The notes under the pieces were generated by a model. That model was not told where the DNA came from. It made no database searches and was given only the letters and a program-made list of their open reading frames with translations. The position numbers were made by a program, and so were the translations under genes. 64,000 nt of DNA, taken from Carpediemonas membranifera (taxonomy: Eukaryota; Fornicata). Where the stretch lies: assembly GCA_019828565.1 (NCBI GenBank), contig JAHDYR010000007.1:967531-1031530 (forward strand). The letters run 5' to 3'. The first letter of the stretch is position 1. Every line of letters begins with the position of its first letter. This document shows positions 9,362 to 18,083 of this stretch, piece by piece.

Positions 9362-9967
9362 ATGCCCTTCGATCCTGCTACCGTTCCTGTAATCATTGAT
9401 GCTGCCAAGGCCGTTGCCAAGGCCGATGCCGCTACTGCTGCTCGTGCCATCTCCGTGCTCGATCTCACCGGCCTGAACGACAACGACACCGATGCTGTCA
9501 TCGAGGCTCTTTGCAAGCGTGCTGTCAACACTGCTGGCCACACCGCCGCTGTCTGCGTCTACGCTCCCTTCATCAAGACTCGCGCTGCTCTCGGCGAGAA
9601 CCTCGTCAAGATTGCCACCGTGAACTTCCCCGCTGGCGGCAACGACGTCGAGGCCGTCAAGGCCGAGACTGAGGCTACTGTTGCTGACGGCACCGATGAG
9701 ATCGATCTCGTCCTCCCCTACAAGGCCTTCCTTGCCGGCGACATTGCCACATGCGAGACCATGCTCGACGCCACCCGCGCCGCCTGCAGCACCAAGGCCG
9801 ACATGAAGGTCATCCTTGAGTCCGGCTACTACGACGACCTCGCCAAGGTCTACGATGCCACCCGCCTCTGCATCAAGCACGGCGCCAACTTCGCTCTCTT
9901 GACGAAGTTGGCGCCGTGCTTGATGCAGAGGCGTGTTCAAGACAGACACGCAGGCGCCTCTTCATAG
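9362..9967 (+). pseudogene. deoC: deoxyribose-phosphate aldolase, C-terminally truncated
   Basis: The first about 180 residues match the bacterial DERA fold: LDLTGLNDNDTD, then HTAAVCVYAPFIKTR, VNFPAGGNDVEAVKAET, GTDEIDLVLPYKAFLAGD and VILESGYY. DERA cleaves 2-deoxyribose-5-phosphate to glyceraldehyde-3-phosphate and acetaldehyde. Homology stops at HGANF, where the family continues into F-I-K-T-S with the Schiff-base lysine. From there the sequence folds back on itself (9863-9933) and the frame runs into unrelated residues, ending at 9967. The catalytic lysine and last barrel strands are absent, so this copy should be inactive as a DERA. The sequence is close to bacterial class I enzymes and could derive from transfer. 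Confidence 0.85.
9863..9933. repeat. perfect 31-bp inverted repeat with 9-nt loop
   Basis: Bases 9863-9893 are the exact reverse complement of 9903-9933, separated by 9 nt. The left arm is deoC coding sequence. The right arm is the same sequence inverted and fused to a different minus-strand gene. It marks either a fold-back rearrangement or an assembly/library chimera. Confidence 0.95.
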
Positions 9968-10461
9968 CTGGGGTGAGCACTGTTACTCCGCGCTCGAGGA
10001 TGATGAACCCAGGCCTGACCGGTGCCATCGGCACGAACGGAATGAGCTTCGGCTCTGGCAGGGCCTGACTGAACTCGAGGTTCACGGCACGAGTGAGTGT
10101 GACCAGCTTGGTCACTGCAGCACTCATGCGCGTGACGCACGACAGCACGCCGACGAGGGCCCCGGCCACGGTACCAGTGCGACCCACCCGCTGCTCCTCG
10201 GGCAATGCATGTATGTGGGATGATACATGCCATGATCGGCGGCTATTGCGACGTACTCAGTGTCGAGCTCGCCTAGGGTGTCGAGAAAATCCTGTCGTAC
10301 ACCCAGCCGATCACGGAGGAGCGTACGCACCCGTTCTAACCCAGCACGAAGACTGGTCAGGTACCCGGGTGACGCGCGCGAGAGCTGCTCCAAGGTTGAG
10401 GACGCTGTTGAAGTTCAGTCGTTGCCGCCAGCGTGTGCGGAGGTGAGATCAGGAAGATCAT
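9934..10461 (-). pseudogene. minus-strand gene of unknown function, 3' end lost at the fold-back
   Basis: An ATG at 10459-10461 opens MIFLISPPHTLAATTE. Removing a 29-nt intron (10336-10364) joins it in frame to a helical segment (RVRTLLRDRLGVRQDFLDTL). A one-base shift near 10200-10240 is then needed to continue into TGTVAGALVGVLSC and LPEPKLIPFVPMAPVRPGF. The frame then enters inverted deoC sequence, so the natural C-terminus is missing. No family is recognised. The frameshift could be an unrecognised intron or a sequencing error. Confidence 0.45.
10336..10364 (-). other. candidate 29-nt intron
   Basis: On the minus strand, donor GTACCT and acceptor TTAG. It joins the two frames with codon phase preserved. 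Confidence 0.55.
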
Positions 10462-10582
10462 ATCGAATCTTTAGAGGACGGTGATAAATCAAGCTTAGCA
10501 CTGCTGGCTGTGGCTGTGATTGTGACCGTCGTTGCCCAAGTTCATGACTTGGTGACGAGTCGACACAGCACCGCCATCACCA

Positions 10583-11032
10583 ATGGCACCCACCGTTTCA
10601 GTAGAGGCAGATGTGCAGACCCGTATGCGCAGAGGAACGCGTGCTATTGGACAAGCCGTCCAGGAAGCTCTCGGACAGGCGTCTGATGGCCAGGTTTTCG
10701 CGAAAGTGACGAAGGACTTTGCTGTGAAGGAACACCGCATCAGAAACACCAATGCACACATCATTGAGCTTGATAACAACACGCAGAAGATCAATCGTCT
10801 CTTGCGAGATCTTGCTGGCGCTGCCCATCACGTCGATGATGCTGCCAACTCTGCCAGGACGGCTCTGAACGACACACTGGGCATGGTTTTCGAACAGGAG
10901 CGTGAAGAGGCATGCGAGGAGCCTACAGGCGCGGATGCACAGCCGCAGGTTGCCGCTGCCGACGACGCAGAGCCCGAGATGGGCGAGCCCGAACATAAGC
11001 ACGAAGAGTCCGCTCCGGAGGGTGCAGAGTAG
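10583..11032 (+). CDS. small helical acidic-tailed protein of unknown function
   Basis: This 149-residue protein has a long predicted helical region (residues about 15-105: QAVQEALGQAS, NAHIIELDNNTQKINRLLRD, DDAANSARTAL) and an acidic tail (EPEMGEPEHKHEES). Size and layout recall small BLOC-1/BORC or kinetochore-type coiled-coil subunits, but no signature residues fix a family. A single exon from the first ATG. Confidence 0.6.
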   Translation: MAPTVSVEADVQTRMRRGTRAIGQAVQEALGQASDGQVFAKVTKDFAVKEHRIRNTNAHIIELDNNTQKINRLLRDLAGAAHHVDDAANSARTALNDTLGMVFEQEREEACEEPTGADAQPQVAAADDAEPEMGEPEHKHEESAPEGAE

Positions 11033-11288
11033 TTAGTATAGGATAGTTGTGGATGGGACAGTAATCATAGTGGCCAGCTATCAGTGTAAAGTTTGTCGCA
11101 GTTGACCCTCCAACGCAAGATCATGTTTCGCACTCGTGTCGCAGCGAGCGGAGGCTAGCTTCGTACATCATGGCAGCTTGATAGAGAGCCGTTCGCTGGC
11201 CAACAGCCCGACGCGAGTCAATCTGTCGCCACCAATCTCAACCTTTACGTGAGCAGTCAATGCGCAGTTTTGCGTCCATCGAGCTTGG

Positions 11289-13171
11289 ATGGGGCGTAAA
11301 GCACGTAAGGAAGCACGTCAGGCTGAGCTGGTGAAGGCAGCTGTTGCGGAGGTTACTGTTACGCCTGGTACTACCACTAGTGGTACAGTGGAGGAGCCCG
11401 TCGTCACCGTTGAAGTCCAGCGGAAGCAGCTCCAAGCCGAGGACCCCATCGACACCTCGCTGTCTGTCACAGGAAAGCTTGCCACGAGACCTACGTCGAA
11501 CGACGTCAAGATCACGTCGTACAGCCTCCAGGCCTTTGGCCAGACCTTCGTTGACGACTCTACGCTCGACCTGTCCCGCAGCCGCATCGGTCTGCTCGGC
11601 CACAACGCATCGGGGTCCACCACGCTGCTCAGGTCTATTGCTGAGCGCGAGATCCCGATCCCAGAGCACCTGGACATCTTTTTCCTTGACCGTGAGGCGC
11701 CCCCCGTCGACATGACGCCCGTGGAGTTCCTGACCGAGGACACCAAGAAGGTCCACGCCGAGCTCGAGGCTGAGGCTAACAAGATTGTGCTCGAGAACCC
11801 CAACGATCCCCGCCTTTCCGACCTGTACGAGCGGATCGAGGAGACCGAGCCAGACCTTGCCATCGCGAAGGCCACCCGCCTCCTCATGGGCCTCCAAGTG
11901 AACAAGCGCATGCGTGGCATGAAGTGCCACGAGTTCTCCGGCGGTTGGCGCATGAGAGTTGCACTGGCCAAGGCGCTCATGTTCCAGCCGGCCATCCTCC
12001 TGCTCGATGATCCCACCGCTCACCTCGACCTCGAGGCCGTCATCTGGCTCGAGCAGGAGCTGTCGCAGTTCCCCAACTGCATGGTGCTCGTATCCCACTC
12101 GGCCGATTTCTTGGACGCCGTCTGCAACAAGATCTGCGTGCTGGAGAACAAGAAGCTGTCCTACTATAACGGCAACTACACCACCTTCCTCAGGGCCAAG
12201 AAGGACCGCGATATCGCCCAGATGAGCTCGTACAATAGAGAGCAGGCCCAGATCAAGAGCCTGCAGTCCTACATCGACAAGTACGGCCACGGTGATGCCA
12301 AGCACGTCAAGCAGGCCAAGTCCAGGGAGAAGAAGATCGCCCGTATGGAGGAGGCGGGTCTGACTGACCGCGTCACCGTCGCCAAGACCGTCACATTCCA
12401 GTTCCCGCCGTGCACTCCCCTCCCTCCGCCCGTGCTGCAGATCAACAACGTCAGGTTCGGTTACCCGAACTCCGCCGTGCTTTACGAGAACCTGTGGTCC
12501 TCCCTGGACATGGACTCTAGAGTATGCCTGGTCGGGCCCAACGGCAGCGGTATGTATCTCCCACGCATGGTAACACAGGAAAGTCGACGCTGATGAAGCT
12601 CTTTGCCCGCGAGCTGCACCCCCTGGCTGGCCAGGTCGTCGCCCACACTCACTGCAGGGTGGGCCACTACCACCAGCACCTCGCAGACGCCCTCGACCTA
12701 CGCATGACCCCCCTTGAGTTCATCGCCAGCAAGGACACAACCCAGCCCGCGGATCCAGACCGTGTACGGAGCCTGCTCGGGCAGTTTGATATCAGCGGGA
12801 CCGCCCAGACGATGTCGATGGCCAGACTAAGCGGCGGTCAGCTCGTGAGGGTGTGCTTCGCCTGGCTGGCCGTGCAGCAGCCTAACATCCTGCTCCTCGA
12901 CGAGCCCAGTAACGGCCTCGATCTTGACACGATCGACGCGCTCGCCTCTGCAATCAACGCGTTCGAGGGCGGCGTCCTCGTCATCTCTCACGACTTCAGA
13001 CTCGTCAACCAAATTGCCAAGGAGATCTGGATCTGCGACAACGGACAGATCGTGAAGTTCCCGTCATCCAAGACCATTATGGACTATAAGGAGGACATGA
13101 GAAAGGGGCTCGAGGTCAAGCTCGAAAGGAGGAAACGCGTTATGAACTCACTCGGCGCTGGTCGGAAGTAA
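11289..13171 (+). CDS. ABCF2: ABCF2/ARB1-type ABC-F ATPase with degenerate first nucleotide-binding site
   Basis: Exons 11289-12549 and 12579-13171 encode 617 residues (human ABCF2 623). ABC-F proteins are soluble twin-ATPases; yeast Arb1 acts in ribosome biogenesis. NBD1 has REIPIPEHLDIFFL, signature FSGGWRMRVALAKAL and the D-loop region HLDL. Its Walker A reads GHNASGST, with no lysine at the GKS position, and its Walker B reads LLLDDPTAHLD, with Asp at the catalytic Glu. NBD2 is intact: GPNGSGKST across the splice, LSGGQ signature, LLLDEPSNGLD. The linker (GHGDAKHVKQAKSREKK) is typical of ABCF2. Only one composite site should hydrolyse ATP normally. An AGTAAAC overlaps the stop codon. Confidence 0.94.
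12550..12578 (+). other. 29-nt intron in ABCF2
   Basis: Donor GTATGT, acceptor ACAG, lying inside the Walker A codons of NBD2. Removal restores GSGKST. Confidence 0.92.
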
Positions 13172-13360
13172 ACGGATTCATTATGAGCGGTGAGGGCAAA
13201 ACTGCGAATCTGAAGACAATTTTAGACTTGGTGATTTGCTCTCAACCAGTGACAGAATCTGATCGAAATGCACGCCTAACAACTTCGGAACATGACATGG
13301 GCTTGTGATATCGGCCCGTATCAAAGATACGGAAATCACAAGATTCGACATATATGCCTG

Positions 13361-13616
13361 TCATACTCCAAAGTCGAGCAGGATGACGCCTAAGGTAAAA
13401 AGTAAGGTAAACTCTACGAGCACCAGTGGGACATACTGAATGATTCCTCGCGTGCGGGGAATGCCACTCGGCCCAGTCGCTGAAGAGATCTCACTCGACC
13501 CTCGGTAGTCGTGGTCGACATGAACCTCAGCCTTAAACGGACCCACTGGGTCTTCCTTCAGGTTGTCGGCCCTGGCTGCGGAGACAGAGGAGAAGTATCT
13601 GCCAAGAGCTCTCAGT
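13361..13616 (-). pseudogene. C-terminal part of a host tail-anchored membrane protein, split by Ty3-B
   Basis: A minus-strand frame runs from the retroelement edge to a stop at 13361 and ends in one hydrophobic segment (YVPLVLVEFTLLFTLGVILL) with four residues after it, the shape of a tail-anchored protein. Joining it to 49,325 and beyond with one copy of TCAGT continues the same frame (KHEIL-RALGRYFSS), so the upstream part lies 35.7 kb away. Function unknown; a trafficking or organelle-surface role would suit the topology. The gene cannot be expressed whole in this arrangement. Confidence 0.55.
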
Positions 13617-13620
13617 GTGG

Positions 13621-13665
13621 CGTTGGCTTAAAGCAAAAAGGTGTTTATCAATTGATTACTCCACA
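13621..13665 (-). repeat. 3' LTR of Ty3-B (45 bp)
   Basis: It matches 49275-49319 except for the first base (C instead of T). In the element's orientation it starts TGTGGAG and ends GCCAAC(A/G). It contains the pol stop codon TAA. Confidence 0.8.
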
Positions 13666-13915
13666 CTGCCCTCCCTGAGCAGCCGAGGGTGCTTCGTCAG
13701 GTAAGCTTTGGCGGCCGGCGTATGTGCAAGCGCCTCGACTGGCTCTGTCGTAATCGCGTCGGACCCGACCCAGCGGACCTTGAGTAAACCGTCGCGGGTG
13801 TGACCCACGATCTTATCTACGAACCACTCTTCTTGGTCGCTCGAAGCGAGGTAAGCGAGCTCGCTCTCTTTGAGATCCGTCTTAAGAGGTATAAGGTGAG
13901 ACAGGTGCACTGTCC
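13656..13915 (-). CDS. Ty3-B pol C-terminus: chromodomain
   Basis: About 85 residues read VHLSHLIPLKTD (the integrase GPF/Y-to-chromodomain linker), then a chromodomain core EEWFVDKIVGHTRDG...LKVRWVG. Chromodomains on Ty3/gypsy integrases steer integration by binding modified histones. The piece was separated from the rest of pol (18084-21300) by Ty3-A. The rejoined frame reads LLADKG-TVHLSHL. Confidence 0.8.
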
Positions 13916-13917
13916 AT

Positions 13918-14671
13918 AAAGGCGACGCCCAAGCCGAAGGAGACTATCCGCACGTACCGCAAGCTGATCCAGAACACAGCACTCGCAGAGGACCTGAAGA
14001 GGGAGGGTGTCAGCGACGATACCCTCGAGAAGGTTCAGGCCCGGGCAGCGGAACTCGCCGAGGACTACGATGAGTGCATCGCGAAGGCGCTTCGCACTGG
14101 CCTGGTCACCCGACCGGGAAAGAAGGCCAAGACCCGGCAAGATGAGCCGGTTGAGCGGAAGGAGGCTCAGACATCGTCTCAAGGCGCGGGTGTACGGGAG
14201 GCCAGGTTCAAGTGTTATGCTTGTGGCGGAGTGGGTCACAAGGTTGGCCGCTGCCAGGCTAAGGATGCGGAGCTGCTCCACGGCTGGTACCGGGAGTACG
14301 ACAAGGACAAGAAGCAGTACGGCCGACTGACCCGGGGCCCTATCCCCGAAGGTCACCCGCGGTGGAAAGAAAGAAAGAAAGAAATTTATGGTGCTTGGAT
14401 TCTGACCCCGGACTGAGCTTGTTTCCCGTTGTCTTGGAGCTGAGTGCCCCGGGGTACTGCCTATTTCCCGTGGCAAACTGGTCAGCAGCGTTTGCCTTGG
14501 GCTTTCGGTGCTACTGTCTCCGCGGAAAGCCGATTCCAATCGCCCCAGAGGCCCTGCGGCCATCTCCGTGCAAATATGCTTTCCTGTCTCCCTGAAAGTC
14601 CGGCAACTATCCGGGGAGCCTGGGGGTCTGTCCTCGGGGCATTGACAGGCAGGATCACCCGCGGTGGAAGG
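13918..14671 (+). pseudogene. Ty3-A gag C-terminal part with zinc knuckle, interrupted
   Basis: The frame encodes a basic nucleocapsid region with one CCHC zinc knuckle (CYACGGVGHKVGRC), which packages element RNA. It is interrupted after the Trp of a PRW motif by a 287-bp LINE tail; the duplicated PRW lies on the other side and the frame resumes into VQSVKAEKYAHTW. The N-terminal capsid part and start codon are missing. Confidence 0.75.
14368..14654 (-). mobile_element. 5'-truncated LINE 3' tail (287 bp) with 15-bp target duplication
   Basis: The sequence is the reverse complement of the 3' end of the LINE at about 48,125-48,404. Flanking 15-bp copies of TCACCCGCGGTGGAA lie at 14353-14367 and 14655-14669. 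In LINE orientation it ends in a (TTTC)n-like tail. This is the classic result of target-primed reverse transcription with 5' truncation. Excision restores gag reading (GHPRWK-VQSV). Confidence 0.92.
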
Positions 14672-17600
14672 TGCAGTCTGTAAAGGCTGAGAAGTACGCA
14701 CACACGTGGGAGTTGGTTATGGATGTTCGCGTGAATCCGAAGAAGCCGGCGGTGCGGATGCGCGTCGGCCCCGACACGCGGGCGAACGTTGCTGTGGCGA
14801 GCCCAGCCTGGGTCGCCGCACTGGTGCACGCAGGGGCACGAGAGGTCACCCCTCCGGACGACCTGGTGATCCAGACTTTCACAGGAGACGGACGAAGACC
14901 AGACAATGCGTGCGAGGTATGGATCGGGCGATCGAAGGCCCGAGGGCTCGGCACGTATGTGCAGGCACGGGTGACCGTGTATGGGTGTGCCGGAGTGACA
15001 GACACGCTGATTCCGTTCCAAACGGTCAAGGACTTGGGCCTGTTGGCAGAGGACACGGACGACGCGGACGAGGGCGAAGTAGAGGCCGAGCTAGTGGAGG
15101 AGATGTTCCGGGTGCAGCAGGCACATGCGGAACTCCGGCACAGTCTGGCCGAGAAGGACCCTCAGCTTAGCTCAATGCTGACTGAGTTCGGCGAGGTGTT
15201 CGGGCCGCTAGGGCCAGAGCCGGCAAAGGCGCCGCCTTACCCGATCGACCTAATGACGGAGCAAGAGATTCGAGAACCCGCGAGACAGCTATCTCCCGTG
15301 ATGGAAGAGGTGGCGCAGAATCAGGTGGAAGAGTGGCTCAGGCAGGGTATAGTGCGGAGGTCGACGTCCGGCTACGCGTCACCTATCGTATTGGTTAAGA
15401 AGAAGAATGGCACGTGGCGACTATGCGTCGACTACCGCCGGCTGAATGCGACAACGAAGACCCTGGCCGCGCCCGTGAAGGACGTGAAGAGACTACTAGC
15501 CCAATTGGCGGGGGCAAAGCTGTTCTCGACACTGGACCTCACATCGGGATATAATCAGTTCGCAGTTCGGGAGCAAGACCGCGCGAAGACGGCGTTCATC
15601 ACGCCGTTCGGCCTGTTCGAGTTCGAGAGACTGCCGTTCGGGTTGAAGAATGCTCCTGCGTTCTTTCAGACGGCGATGGACGACGTACTCAAGGGAATTC
15701 CCGGTGTGTTGGTATATATTGACGACATCCTGATAATGGCGAACTCACGGGAAGAGATGAGAGATCGAATCAGGACTGTGCTTGACCGACTCAAGAAGCA
15801 CGGGCTGCGCGCGAACCTGGAGAAGTGCAGGTTTGCCCAGTCGAGCGTGGAGTTCCTCGGACACATTGTCGACCAGGACGGTGTCAGGATCAGTGACGAC
15901 AAGGTTCGGGCAGTGCAAGAGTTCGAGCGGCCGACCACCCAGAAACAGCTGCGGAGGTTATTGGCTTGGCGAACTGGTTCAGGGGGTTCACCCCCGACCT
16001 AGCGATGCATTTGGCCCCACTGAATGACGCACTCAAGGACCGACAGACGGCCTGGACAGACGAGAGGCAAGCCGCGTTCAGCGATGTGAAGAGAGCGATC
16101 GCGGACCACCTGAAGCTGACACACATCGACTATAAGAAGCCGTTGATAGTCAGAACAGACGCGTCGGACATCGGTCTGGGAGGGATTCTATGCATGGAGA
16201 CGGACAAGGGCGAGGAACCAGTCGCTGTCTATAGCCGGGCGTTCAGAGGGGCAGAGACACGATGGACTGTGGGTGAGAAAGAGTGCTGTGCTATCGTTGA
16301 GTGCGTGCGGCGCTGGAGAATGTACCTACAGGGCTATCCTTTCCGCCTAGAGACGGACCATCGGAACTTGCTATATATGGAGCGGAAGGCCGCGAGTCAG
16401 AAGGTGCAACGCTGGAAGCTACTGCTGCAGGAATTCAGTTTCAACGTGGTTCACGTTGCTGGAGAGAAGAATGTAGTGGCGGATGCGCTGTCACGGGCAT
16501 TTGTACAGCAAGTAAGGAGCGATAGACCCGCTAGGACCCGTAGACCACCGCAGCGACTGATGGACGATGAGTTTTACCAGATAGCGAGCGACGACGAAGA
16601 CTCACCAGTGCAGGATAGCGCGGAGGAAGAAGTCGAAGTCGAGGAACCCAGAGAGGATCACTCTCGCGAGGCACAGGCCGACGCCGAGCGGCGCCGAGAG
16701 ATGAGCCTACGGGCATCGCGGGGCGAGCTGACGGAGGATGACAAGGTGCAACTGATCACATGGGCACACCAGGGCGAGGGCGAACACCTGGGGCGTCTGT
16801 CGACGTACCACACGCTTAAGCACAAGGGGGTACCACTGGAAGGGAATGTGGGACCAGGTGCAGATGTTTGTCTCGACCTGTACCTGTCAGAAGCTTGCCT
16901 CGGTCGATACTGTGAAGTTGAAGATGGGCACAGAGATGGTTGACGGCCCGATGCAGAAGGTAGCAATCGATACTATGAAGGTGACGCCGGAGAGCGAGGA
17001 GGGTCACAAGTACGTGTTCGTAATGGTGGACCTATTCTCCCGGTGGCTGGAGATCTTCCCGACCAAGGACAAGACAGCGGAGTCAGCAGCAGAGGCTGTA
17101 ACATGGTGGATTGCGCGTCACGGACCCATGAAGACTCTGCATTCCGATCAAGGGACGGAGTTCCTCAACGAGACTATCAAGGAGATCCTGCAACGTTTCG
17201 GCTCTGGCCAGACGACGACATTCCCGTACCATCCCCCTGGGAACGGAGGGTGTGAGCGGGCGAATCGCAGGGTATTATCACGGTTGCGGGGTATGGTGTT
17301 GGATTGGGGCGAGCCTGAGCAGTGGCACAAGTATATCCCCATAGTCCAGCGACAGCTGAATACTGAGTTCTGTAGCGCCACAGGGACGACAGCCGCAGCT
17401 ATTATGCAAGGCATGTTCGGCCCAGAGCCGCATGGCACTATGCCAAGGGCGGTGGAGGCGAAGATCCAACTGGACGTAGAGGAGGCGGATCAGGAGCAGC
17501 AACTATTCATACGGGACGTTCGGAAGCAAGCCAATGAGGTACAGCAGCGTTTGTTGGCCCAACGTGAGCGGCGCATGCAGGGTTGGACAGTGCCGTCCTG

Positions 17601-18006
17601 GACAGTGGGACAACTAGTCATGGTACTACCAGGAGTGCGAACAGCGAAGCTATTGCCGACATGGAAGGGACCGTACAAGGTTCTGGGGGTAATGGAGCAT
17701 GGATGCAAGTTGCAGAGCCTGGAGGACACAAGTTTGCAGATTGACGTTCACAATGACCGCCTGAAGTCATTCCGAGCAGATCGACTGTCGGAACAGCAGT
17801 TAGTGGAGTTGAATGGGAGAGATGCTGCAGAGCTGATGGTGCTCCGGATTACGGACCATCGGGACTCCGAGGTCCAGGGCCGTGAGTACTGGGTCGAGTG
17901 GGCAGACGGGTCCAGCTCGTGGGAGCCCTACTACGTGGTGGCTCGGCTGGAGGCGCTAGATGCCTACTTGACTGCGGGTCAGCCACGGGAAGGCGGTGTA
18001 ATGTGA
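14672..18006 (+). pseudogene. Ty3-A pol: protease-like region, RT, RNase H, integrase, chromodomain; two frameshifts
   Basis: Reverse transcriptase blocks appear in order: GTWRLCVDYRRLN, LFSTLDLTSGYNQ, FGLFEFERLPFGLKNAP, and the YIDD catalytic box. Frame is lost near 15,960, where one base is missing before the ANWFRGF segment. RNase H (IVRTDASDIGLGGIL, ETDHRNLLY) follows. A second shift near 16,830 lies in the integrase zinc-binding region; then the core shows the DDE acids (AIDTM, HSDQGTEF, GGCERANRR), and a C-terminal chromodomain (YWVEWADGSSSWEPYYVV). The polyprotein would copy and integrate the element; it is inactive as read. The upstream region 14700-15000 is where a protease should be, but no D-S/T-G is visible. 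Confidence 0.85.
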
Positions 18007-18083
18007 TATTTATAGTTGGGTCTGCCCCGCAGGTTAAAGCAGTTCATTCGTTCATTGAGGATCCTAGAAGAGCTACAACTGCC

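Larger units (their letters stand above)
13916..18083 (+). mobile_element. Ty3-like element Ty3-A inserted in Ty3-B pol, no LTRs found
   Basis: A plus-strand gag-pol block with no recognisable LT repeats at either edge: coding starts within a few bases of the left joint and ends 77 nt before the right one. Removing 13916-18083 rejoins Ty3-B pol exactly in frame, so the boundaries are precise. Only CC is exactly repeated at the flanks. Terminal truncation before insertion, or insertion by a non-integrase route, would explain the missing LTRs. It carries two frameshifts and an inserted LINE tail. Confidence 0.75.

Noticed and set aside
11238-12305. 355-residue minus-strand ORF across ABCF2
   Set aside because: Antisense shadow of a strongly conserved ABC-F gene; low-complexity composition rich in V, L and G.
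1-13620. Bacterial origin of the window
   Set aside because: Spliceosomal introns, Rpt4, CAF1 and eukaryotic uL15 exclude it; the bacterial-like deoC is an isolated gene.
14376-14640. Coding ORFs over 14,362-14,683 on both strands
   Set aside because: They lie in the inserted LINE tail; the same ORFs recur inverted at 48.1-48.4 kb because the sequence is repeated.
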